A DNA stretch of 64,000 nucleotides from IMG/VR virus record IMGVR_UViG_3300027728_001610, positions 30,809 to 94,808 of that record; one strand, written 5' to 3'. Numbering within the stretch: the first letter of the stretch is position 1; every line of letters starts with the position of its first letter. Made by a program: the position numbers and the translations under genes. Source of the DNA: a virus. Positions 58,479-64,000 of the stretch are shown here, piece by piece. The notes beneath the pieces were generated by a model. It ran no database searches, was not told the origin of the DNA, and worked only from the letters and a program-made list of their open reading frames with translations.

Positions 58479-59147
58479 ATGACGAAGTTAAAATTAATTG
58501 GTAGTCTTGTTGACACAATAAAAGAACAGGGTAGGTACTCTGGTTTTTATGTTGCTGGTCCAAAAGAAAAACAACCCATAGGTTATGACTATGAGGATAA
58601 AAAAATTTTAACCGTTTCTGATGTTGAAGATTGGGGGGAGGTTAGTGATGAAGAAATTGAAGTATATAAAGAATTAGAAACTTTTCCAGCAAAAGGTAAA
58701 TGTAAGTCTTGGTCTCACTTATCTAAAAACGGAAAAAGTAATGGAGAATTAGAAGGTTCAGATTTACAAAATTTAAAACACCACACAAGTAAAAAATTAT
58801 CACCAGCGGCTGCGGTTGATTTTGATAAAATGGAAGATAAATTTAAAAGTGAAAAAGGTCGTGTTTTTAAAAATTTTACAGATGCATATAGGACTTATGA
58901 CAATCAATGGGAAATATTTGATTGGAATAAATGTATCAAAACTGGTAAAAATATTAAAAAAGAAACCGAAACTGTTGTTGCCGCATTTCCAGGAACTTCT
59001 AACCACGGTTGGGGTGAGGCTGTTGATATCGGTGATTCTGAAGCTCAAACGTGGATAAAGGCAAATGGAAAACAATACGGTTGGTGTTGGGGTGAGGCTC
59101 CAACTGAACCTTGGCATTTTACATACAACTTAAGATATTGTTCTTAA
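58479..59147 (+). CDS. M15 (VanY/DacY-like) peptidoglycan endopeptidase, probable endolysin
   Basis: 222 residues. The M15 zinc peptidase signature is complete. FTDAYRTYDNQ is the first conserved segment. FPGTSNHGWGEAVDIG carries the S-x-H-x-x-G-x-A-x-D zinc ligands, and EPWHFTY supplies the final W-H. The N-terminal ~80 residues may bind the wall. There is no signal peptide, so release would need a holin; a two-helix membrane protein gene follows directly. It is expected to cut peptide cross-links in host peptidoglycan. Confidence 0.82.
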   Translation: MTKLKLIGSLVDTIKEQGRYSGFYVAGPKEKQPIGYDYEDKKILTVSDVEDWGEVSDEEIEVYKELETFPAKGKCKSWSHLSKNGKSNGELEGSDLQNLKHHTSKKLSPAAAVDFDKMEDKFKSEKGRVFKNFTDAYRTYDNQWEIFDWNKCIKTGKNIKKETETVVAAFPGTSNHGWGEAVDIGDSEAQTWIKANGKQYGWCWGEAPTEPWHFTYNLRYCS

Positions 59148-59153
59148 AAAAGT

Positions 59154-59183
59154 TTGTAGGTTAAAATTTAAATTGTATATTTG
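59154..59183 (+). promoter_or_regulatory. Host sigma-A-type promoter TTG-N19-TATATTTG
   Basis: TTG at 59154-59156 and TATATTTG at 59176-59183, 19-nt spacing. Transcription would start near 59190, so the gene downstream must begin at 59203, not at the in-frame ATG at 59173. Confidence 0.7.
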
Positions 59184-59202
59184 TTTTTTAATACTAAAAT
59201 CA

Positions 59203-59529
59203 ATGAAAGAAAAAATCGCAAAAGAAGCTGAAAATTATAAAAATCATTCAAAAAAAGACCTAAAAAAAGTAATCGCCACTTATAAGTTTTTTAAACTTTT
59301 AAATGACGATACTTTAAATTTTGTTTTTTCTTTTATAATGGTCCTAATACCTCAAATTTTATTTTTCGGTATCAATCTTGTTACTGTTACTTTTTCTATT
59401 ATCTTTCACTTTTTTGTTGTTTGGCGAATTGCCGTAAAAAAATACAAATTAAAGTTGGTAAAAGATGATGAAAAAGAAGATATAGAAGATATTTTAACTA
59501 TTCTTAATGGTTACTTGAACTCTAATTAA
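59203..59529 (+). CDS. Two-helix membrane protein, possible holin (108 aa)
   Basis: The start at 59203 (MKEKIAKEAENYKNHSKKDL) is chosen because the promoter lies over the upstream ATG. Residues ~38-60 and ~62-80 are two close hydrophobic segments (FVFSFIMVLIPQILFFGINL and VTFSIIFHFFVVWRIAV) with charged flanks, N- and C-termini probably cytoplasmic. Size and position after the M15 peptidase suggest a holin, but the host-type (early) promoter fits a membrane exclusion protein as well. Confidence 0.55.
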   Translation: MKEKIAKEAENYKNHSKKDLKKVIATYKFFKLLNDDTLNFVFSFIMVLIPQILFFGINLVTVTFSIIFHFFVVWRIAVKKYKLKLVKDDEKEDIEDILTILNGYLNSN

Positions 59530-60194
59530 TAATAGTATCTTTCATCTAAATCACCACCTCTTCTTGGTTTTTCAGGTTCCATTGAGTCTTTTCTCACCAT
59601 CCCGTGAAAGAACATAGCAACTCCTAAACATGCTATAAAAAATGACAATGGACCACAATATCTACTACATCCTGTGGTTTCGACCATTTCGTGCACTTTA
59701 AGTAAAAATTGAAAATCTATATATCCTGGAATCATCGATACAAATGATAAACCACCTAAACCTAAAATTGATAAACCACCAAACATATTTACTCTCGCGA
59801 TAATTGATTTAATTCTATCAAATTTATCTTCAGTTAAATATGATTCATAAAGACCTTCACTTAGCAAATCTTCAATTTTATCTGAAGCCATTTCTTCTTT
59901 AGAAGAACCTTCATCACCTGACTTATTTTCAAGTTTATTAATAGCTCTATCTATATTAATTCTTGATGACGCATCTTCCAATTCTTCTAAATCTTCATCA
60001 GACATATCTACCGCAAATTCACGTTCAAATATTTTTGCCGCGTTTTTAACTGCTGCTAAAATATCAAAACGACCTCCACGACGTTTCATATCTAAATCAA
60101 TGTCCATTTCCATTTCGTCTTTGGCCTCACGGACCATTTGTTTAATCAATCTTGTTAATTGTTGCTCATTAACTTTAAATTCAATTCTTCTCAT
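59526..60194 (-). CDS. Leader-bearing membrane protein (222 aa)
   Basis: The N-terminus MRRIEFKVNEQQLTRLIKQM then VREAKD is a leader of the RIVKRVI type with V-R-E followed by A. A charged middle is followed by two hydrophobic segments (MFGGLSILGLGGLSFVSMIP and YCGPLSFFIACLGVAMFFHG) and a basic tail. No family recognised. If packaged, it would insert into the host membrane after injection; this is a prediction. Convergent stop codons with the two-helix membrane gene. Confidence 0.55.
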   Translation of the reverse strand: MRRIEFKVNEQQLTRLIKQMVREAKDEMEMDIDLDMKRRGGRFDILAAVKNAAKIFEREFAVDMSDEDLEELEDASSRINIDRAINKLENKSGDEGSSKEEMASDKIEDLLSEGLYESYLTEDKFDRIKSIIARVNMFGGLSILGLGGLSFVSMIPGYIDFQFLLKVHEMVETTGCSRYCGPLSFFIACLGVAMFFHGMVRKDSMEPEKPRRGGDLDERYYY

Positions 60195-60200
60195 AATTTT

Positions 60201-60680
60201 TTATTTTAAAAATTTTAGTTTATATAATGTTGAGTTTATTAGTTCAAAAATGGTATCAATTTGATTTTGAAGATATGAATCTTCGCAACAATCTTTTAAG
60301 TTATCAATTTGTGAACATAATTTTTTCATATAGTTGCAAGTTTGTTCTGTACTTTGCCAATCTTCAATATCCATTGTTTCATATCCTTTAACAATTCCGT
60401 ATTTACCTTGGTAGGATTCTATTAAACCATCTACCAAATCATCAATACCTTCATAATATTTTTGAAGCGCTTTGTGTTCTGAATATGATTGAGTTTGTAG
60501 GTGTAATGCGTGAACTTGTGTTTGTGAATGTAAAAGAATTGAAGCAAGTTTTGCAAAATCTTCAGTACTTCCTTCAGATTCGATTGTTTCATCTTCCATT
60601 TCAAAATCTTCCATTTCTTGTTCACTCATTAATCGGTTAATTTTGAATTTTCTATTCAGTAGTTGTTTTTTTGTAATCAT
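60201..60680 (-). CDS. Leader-bearing ferritin-like (DUF5856-type) protein (159 aa)
   Basis: The N-terminus is MITKKQLLNRKFKINRLMSE then QE, with M-S-E as a possible cleavage site. The body has FAKLASILLHSQTQVHALHL, QTQSYSEHKALQKYYEGIDD and LVDGLIESYQGKYG. This helix pair with spaced His/Glu residues resembles ferritin/Dps-like folds and the DUF5856 phage family. Activity is unknown. It lies immediately upstream of the leader-bearing membrane gene in the same operon. Confidence 0.6.
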   Translation of the reverse strand: MITKKQLLNRKFKINRLMSEQEMEDFEMEDETIESEGSTEDFAKLASILLHSQTQVHALHLQTQSYSEHKALQKYYEGIDDLVDGLIESYQGKYGIVKGYETMDIEDWQSTEQTCNYMKKLCSQIDNLKDCCEDSYLQNQIDTIFELINSTLYKLKFLK

Positions 60681-60695
60681 TTAAAAATAATTTTA

Positions 60696-60703
60696 TATTT
60701 ATA
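60696..60703 (+). promoter_or_regulatory. TATTTATA late-type motif
   Basis: TATTTATA on the plus strand, 3 nt before the ATG at 60707. Confidence 0.5.
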
Positions 60704-60706
60704 AAT

Positions 60707-61315
60707 ATGTCATTACTAAAAGAAATATTAAGAATAAGTGATTTAATGAATATAAATGAGTCGTTAAAAACAAAAAATAATATTTTTTATAAGTTTGATA
60801 TTGAAGAATTTAAAAATTTTCCTCCTCCGTCTGACAATAGTTCTGAAACCAAAAAAGAAATTGAGTTTTTAAAAACAATAGATTTGAAACAAAAGTTTGT
60901 TCAAAAAAAGGACGACATAGAAGGTAATTTTATTGAGGTTTTAAAATTAAACGGTATTAACGAAAAAAAACTTATTAATAAAATTACTAAAGATGTTAGG
61001 AAAATAATTTTAGAATTAAAACTTTTTTATAAAAGACCGAGACCATTTAGATTAGATAGTAAACTTAATGATAGACTTTTGGACTCAATGGAAGGTTTTG
61101 CGTACCCATCGGGTCACTCAACACAGTCATACCTATTATATCACGTTTTATCTGACCTTTATCCAAACTTAAAAACCGAATTATTAAAAACTACAGAAGA
61201 TATTGTTTTTTCAAGACAAATGGCAAAGGCTCATTACCCGTCAGATATAAAATTTGGTAAAAAATTAGCCAAATCTATGTTCGATTACTTAAAAAAAGAA
61301 AAATTAATTGGTTAA
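60707..61315 (+). CDS. PAP2-type phosphatase with leader (202 aa)
   Basis: The N-terminus MSLLKEILRISDLMNINESL is a leader of the ILNLM type ending I-N-E. The three PAP2 motifs are present in order: K-x(6)-RP-like FYKRPRPFRL, YPSGHS, and FSRQMAKAHYPSD. Unlike membrane PAP2 enzymes it has no clear transmembrane segments, so it is probably a soluble class A-like acid phosphatase. A packaged phosphatase could act on nucleotides or lipid phosphates on entry; the substrate is unknown. Confidence 0.75.
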   Translation: MSLLKEILRISDLMNINESLKTKNNIFYKFDIEEFKNFPPPSDNSSETKKEIEFLKTIDLKQKFVQKKDDIEGNFIEVLKLNGINEKKLINKITKDVRKIILELKLFYKRPRPFRLDSKLNDRLLDSMEGFAYPSGHSTQSYLLYHVLSDLYPNLKTELLKTTEDIVFSRQMAKAHYPSDIKFGKKLAKSMFDYLKKEKLIG

Positions 61316-61852
61316 ATCAGGAATAATCACTTCTTCAACAAAATATTCAACCTCACTTATTAACTTACCAAGTTCCTCATGTAAATATCTATCATTACCC
61401 CCTTCAGGTTTTGAAAATGGGTCTGTCATATCATAGGTTTGATAGTCACCAGTGTCCTCGACAAAGTCTAACATACCTAATTTGTTATCATCATCTACAA
61501 CAATACACCCAACCCATTCAGTATCACCCCAATATACAATACCAAATAACATTTTAACACCCATATCTTCTTCATCGTAGTCAAACTGAAAGGTAAATGT
61601 GCTACCATCTGCTAGTTTTTTTGACCATTTTTCACCTGATTTATCGTCCGTATATTCTTTTTCTGGCATTTCTACTTCAAAATCACCCTTTTGACCTGAT
61701 TTTAAATGTTCAGAATACTTGTTAAGTGTTACTTTTTCGTGTGAATCTAAGTTTGCATACCCCACTTCAGCCATTTTATCTAAAATTTGGTCGATTTCAG
61801 GTATATTTTCCATTAATATCCTATATTGACTTTCTGTAATAATAATTTTCAT
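61304..61852 (-). CDS. Leader-bearing acidic protein (182 aa)
   Basis: The N-terminus MKIIITESQYRILMENIPEI combines the I-T-E-S-x-x-x-R-I-L pattern with L-M-E. The rest is an acidic alpha/beta domain (FTFQFDYDEEDMGVKMLFGI, VGCIVVDDDNKLG). No family recognised. It converges with the PAP2 gene (12-nt overlap of the two 3' ends). Confidence 0.55.
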   Translation of the reverse strand: MKIIITESQYRILMENIPEIDQILDKMAEVGYANLDSHEKVTLNKYSEHLKSGQKGDFEVEMPEKEYTDDKSGEKWSKKLADGSTFTFQFDYDEEDMGVKMLFGIVYWGDTEWVGCIVVDDDNKLGMLDFVEDTGDYQTYDMTDPFSKPEGGNDRYLHEELGKLISEVEYFVEEVIIPDLTN

Positions 61853-61855
61853 AAT

Positions 61856-61863
61856 TATAAATA
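61856..61863 (-). promoter_or_regulatory. TATTTATA late-type motif
   Basis: TATTTATA on the minus strand preceded by GA, 3 nt before the ATG at 61852. Confidence 0.5.
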
Positions 61864-61872
61864 TCTATTGTT

Positions 61873-61901
61873 TTGAATTTACCAAAAAATTAGTATTTTT
61901 G
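61873..61901 (+). promoter_or_regulatory. Host sigma-A-type promoter TTG-N18-TATTTTTG
   Basis: TTG at 61873-61875 and TATTTTTG at 61894-61901. The -7 element ends only 4 nt before the uvrC ATG at 61906, so its transcript would be leaderless or nearly so. Confidence 0.65.
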
Positions 61902-61905
61902 TAGT

Positions 61906-63180
61906 ATGTTGTTAGAAAAACTAAAAAATATACCAAAAAGTAGTGGTTGTTACCTTTTTAAAGATAAAAAGGGGCAAATTATCTATGTAGGTAAAGCAAA
62001 ACACCTACCAAATAGGGTGAAATCATACTTTTCTAACAAAAATCACTCAAGTAAGACAAAATTGTTAGTTGAAAACATTGTTGATGTTGATTTTGTGACC
62101 ACTTTGGATGAAAACTCCGCTATTGTTTTAGAAAATGACCTAATTAAATCACACAAACCAAAATACAACATTAAACTTAAAGATGATAGGTCGAAAAAAT
62201 GGTATTTGACACTATCTAATGGTGATTTTCCTCGTGTTGAGGTTAAAAATGATACAAACTTGGATGTGACTCCTCTTTTTGAGGTGTCAAGTAGTAATCT
62301 TGCTTACGAAATTTATGAATTAATCCACGATATTGTGGACTTAAGGTCTTGTTCTTACGAACTAACAAAAGAAAATATTGAAAATGGTAAATTTACCACT
62401 TGTTTAGAGTACCATATGGGTCGGTGTTCAGCCCCTTGTGTGTCAAATATCAATAAGTTTGTATATAAATCATTGATTGATGACCTAAAAGAACTACTTA
62501 CATTCAATTTTGTTTCATATAGAAAAAAATTAACTCGTCAGATGAACACCTTTAGTAAAAATATGGAGTTTGAAAAAGCAAATACCATTAAACACAAGTT
62601 GGAAGCACTTGATAAGTATGAAAAGTGTGTTGAATCCACAAGAATTGGTGGTTATTTGGTAATTGCTGATGAGTTCAAGACTACTTTTAATTTACAAAAC
62701 AACCCGATTGACATAGAAATGTATGATAACTCCCATACTAATGGGGATTGTCAGGTATCTGCACTTGTTAGATACACAAATGGTAAGAAAAACACATCAG
62801 AATACCGTAAGTTCAACATCAAAACCGTTGATGGTCCTGATGATTACGCATCATTTGATGAGGTTTTACGTAGAAGGTTTACAAGATTACTTAAAGAACG
62901 TAAAAAACTACCTGATATGGTTATTATTGATGGTGGTAAAGGTCAATTGGGAATTGCAAAGAAAGTGTTTGACGAACTTTCACTATCTAATCGTATAGAT
63001 TTACTATCTATATCTAAAAATGCTCAACACAGGTCAGATACGTTACATTTTATTGACGGTAGAAGTATAAAATTTGAAAATAAAAAGTTTTTTAACTTAC
63101 TTGCAACAATTCAGGATGAGGTTCACCGATTTGTTATTACATTTCACAGAAAAAAACGTACTAAATCAGTTATTGGATAA
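61906..63180 (+). CDS. uvrC: UvrC-like excision nuclease without HhH domain
   Basis: 424 residues versus ~600 for bacterial UvrC. The N-terminal GIY-YIG nuclease reads SSGCYLFKDKKGQIIYVGKA (GIY is GCY here) with a later LKDDRSKKWYLTL. A Cys-containing region follows (CLEYHMGRCSAPCVS), then a UVR-like helix (KNMEFEKANTIKHKLEALDK) for UvrB contact. The C-terminal RNase H-like nuclease has IEMYDNSHTNG, MVIIDGGKGQLG and DEVHRFVITFHRKKRTKS. It stops right there, so the tandem helix-hairpin-helix DNA-binding domain is absent. It needs host UvrA/UvrB or acts alone on branched DNA. Confidence 0.88.
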   Translation: MLLEKLKNIPKSSGCYLFKDKKGQIIYVGKAKHLPNRVKSYFSNKNHSSKTKLLVENIVDVDFVTTLDENSAIVLENDLIKSHKPKYNIKLKDDRSKKWYLTLSNGDFPRVEVKNDTNLDVTPLFEVSSSNLAYEIYELIHDIVDLRSCSYELTKENIENGKFTTCLEYHMGRCSAPCVSNINKFVYKSLIDDLKELLTFNFVSYRKKLTRQMNTFSKNMEFEKANTIKHKLEALDKYEKCVESTRIGGYLVIADEFKTTFNLQNNPIDIEMYDNSHTNGDCQVSALVRYTNGKKNTSEYRKFNIKTVDGPDDYASFDEVLRRRFTRLLKERKKLPDMVIIDGGKGQLGIAKKVFDELSLSNRIDLLSISKNAQHRSDTLHFIDGRSIKFENKKFFNLLATIQDEVHRFVITFHRKKRTKSVIG

Positions 63181-63183
63181 AAA

Positions 63184-63214
63184 TAAAAAATCCCACTTTG
63201 GTGGTGGGATTATT
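63184..63214. terminator. Terminator between uvrC and the convergent gene
   Basis: Stem AATCCCAC / GTGGGATT with a 7-nt loop. A-rich sequence on the left gives a good T run for the minus strand; the plus-strand T run is weaker. Confidence 0.8.
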
Positions 63215-63235
63215 ATTTAAAATTAGTTTTGATTA

Positions 63236-63529
63236 CTATTCACCAGGAAAAATTGATTTTGATACCTTCACATTAGGTGGTAGTTGTACATCACCTCTTT
63301 TTGGTCTTGGGATTCTTTTATACCTTTCAGTTGGGAAATTCATATTTAACTTATTAAGTTCCCTCTTGTATTCCTCACCGTATTCTTTTATTCTCATAAT
63401 CACGTCATCAACTAATTCCGTGTTATCATTATATGATAAACCTGGTATCATTTCCATACCTTCTTCTCTTTCAGAGACTACTCTTCTGACAATTCTTTTA
63501 ATATCGTTTTCGTTTAAATATCTTTTCAT
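63236..63529 (-). CDS. Leader-bearing small protein, type RIVRRVVSE (97 aa)
   Basis: The N-terminus MKRYLNENDIKRIVRRVVSE then RE is very similar to the leader at 39677-40171, ending V-S-E. The rest is charged and Pro-containing (RYKRIPRPKRGDVQLPPNVK) with no hydrophobic core. No family recognised; probably a small internal protein. Confidence 0.55.
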   Translation of the reverse strand: MKRYLNENDIKRIVRRVVSEREEGMEMIPGLSYNDNTELVDDVIMRIKEYGEEYKRELNKLNMNFPTERYKRIPRPKRGDVQLPPNVKVSKSIFPGE

Positions 63530-63535
63530 AGTTAA

Positions 63536-64000
63536 TTATTGTTGCGGTTGTTGTTTAGTAAAGAAATCTTTCAAATTAGTATAAAGTGTGGTAAGACTTA
63601 ATAGTAACGAACTTATTAAAGTCGCTCTATCTGAAGTCTTTTGAACTTTATCCATATCTCTAAATTCTCTTGCAAATTGTATTGATGCATTTGTAATAAA
63701 ACCTTTCATTTTATTACAATCCACATAAGACTGACCTTCTTTATTTTCACAACCAAGACAATCCTCCATTTGTTTTTCTTTTAATTGTCCTGTAGGTAAT
63801 AATTTCATTAAATCACCACAAGCTCTACAAGTTTTTGGTGTTGTTTTACACAACTGATTTACGAACTCTTCAATTTTTTTTAATACTTCCTCATCAACAA
63901 TACCACTTGCTGATACAATATTTTCATTTAAGGTTAAAGACCTTTTATACCCCATAAGGTATTTAACATTTTCTATTTCTTCGTTTATATTGTTTTTCAT
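63536..64000 (-). CDS. Leader-bearing protein with Cys pairs (154 aa)
   Basis: The ATG occupies the last three bases of the window, so a longer form cannot be excluded. The N-terminus MKNNINEEIENVKYLMGYKR then SLTLNEN resembles the 51705 leader and ends L-N-E. It contains several Cys (LCKTTPKTCRACGDL, DCLGCENK, DCNKM) that may bind metal, and a C-terminal helix. No family recognised. It lies directly upstream of the 97-aa leader-bearing gene. Confidence 0.55.
   Translation of the reverse strand: MKNNINEEIENVKYLMGYKRSLTLNENIVSASGIVDEEVLKKIEEFVNQLCKTTPKTCRACGDLMKLLPTGQLKEKQMEDCLGCENKEGQSYVDCNKMKGFITNASIQFAREFRDMDKVQKTSDRATLISSLLLSLTTLYTNLKDFFTKQQPQQ

Noticed and set aside
1-64000. Integrated prophage with attachment sites
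   Set aside because: No integrase, repressor or bacterial flanking genes are visible. The tmRNA gene, a common integration site, is complete and not flanked by a detectable direct repeat of its 3' end.
1-64000. Ordinary tRNA genes
   Set aside because: Apart from the tRNA-like part of tmRNA I saw no cloverleaf with an anticodon arm; a covariance search would be decisive.

Overview
The window is part of a large, AT-rich tailed-phage genome with a T4-type head and packaging module. No replication, integration or tail sheath/tube genes were recognised in these 64 kb. The host is almost certainly a member of the Bacteroidetes, probably a flavobacterium-like organism. The evidence is: host-type promoters of the TTG-N18-20-TAnnTTTG form, an S21-like ribosomal protein gene, a DUF4494-like protein, and a phage gene for a SprB-repeat protein with a type IX secretion (gliding-motility type B) C-terminal domain. 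Whether the phage is strictly lytic cannot be decided from this window.

Layout. 0-0.7 kb: a cut-off endonuclease gene on the minus strand. 0.7-10.9 kb, plus strand: HAD-like protein, two glycosyltransferases, a gp55-like sigma factor, and virion/baseplate-type proteins including an OB-fold gp5-like protein. 11.4-31.6 kb, mostly minus strand: the T4-like order terminase, portal, prohead protease, core/scaffold, major capsid protein, interrupted downstream of the capsid gene by a free-standing endonuclease with an HNH relic beside it. Upstream of the terminase lie acidic/repeat structural proteins, a nucleotidyltransferase, a KTSC protein and a complete DnaK. 31.7-37.4 kb: a ClpC-like AAA+ unfoldase divergent from dnaK, a peptidase T-like enzyme, a tmRNA gene and a GIY-YIG endonuclease. 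37.4-45.6 kb: secreted CAP-like and small proteins, a DNA glycosylase-like protein, a GT4-TibC-like fusion glycosyltransferase and a collagen-like fibre. 45.7-64 kb: large leader-bearing proteins, the T9SS protein, an M15 peptidase with a possible holin, a ferritin-like protein, a PAP2 phosphatase and a short UvrC.

Two genome-wide patterns stand out. First, about sixteen otherwise unrelated proteins start with a short amphipathic leader (types ISESEKQRILEMH, IIRRVIKE and ILNLM). In nearly all of them the leader ends in (L/I/V/M)-x-E. The phage's own capsid protein has an expected T4-type maturation site of the same kind (LINE then A, after residue 60). The simplest reading is a large set of capsid-targeted, protease-processed internal proteins, some carrying enzyme or repeat domains. 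Second, most late-looking genes are preceded by TATTTAT(A/T). In at least thirteen of them the motif lies only 3-6 nt from the start codon, so if it is the late promoter many late mRNAs would be leaderless. A different class of genes (tmRNA, peptidase, secreted proteins, UvrC) carries host-type promoters instead.

Together DnaK, the ClpC-like unfoldase, tmRNA and S21 look like a phage-encoded set for translation and protein quality control. The glycosyltransferases, secreted proteins and fibre point to interaction with, or remodelling of, the host surface.
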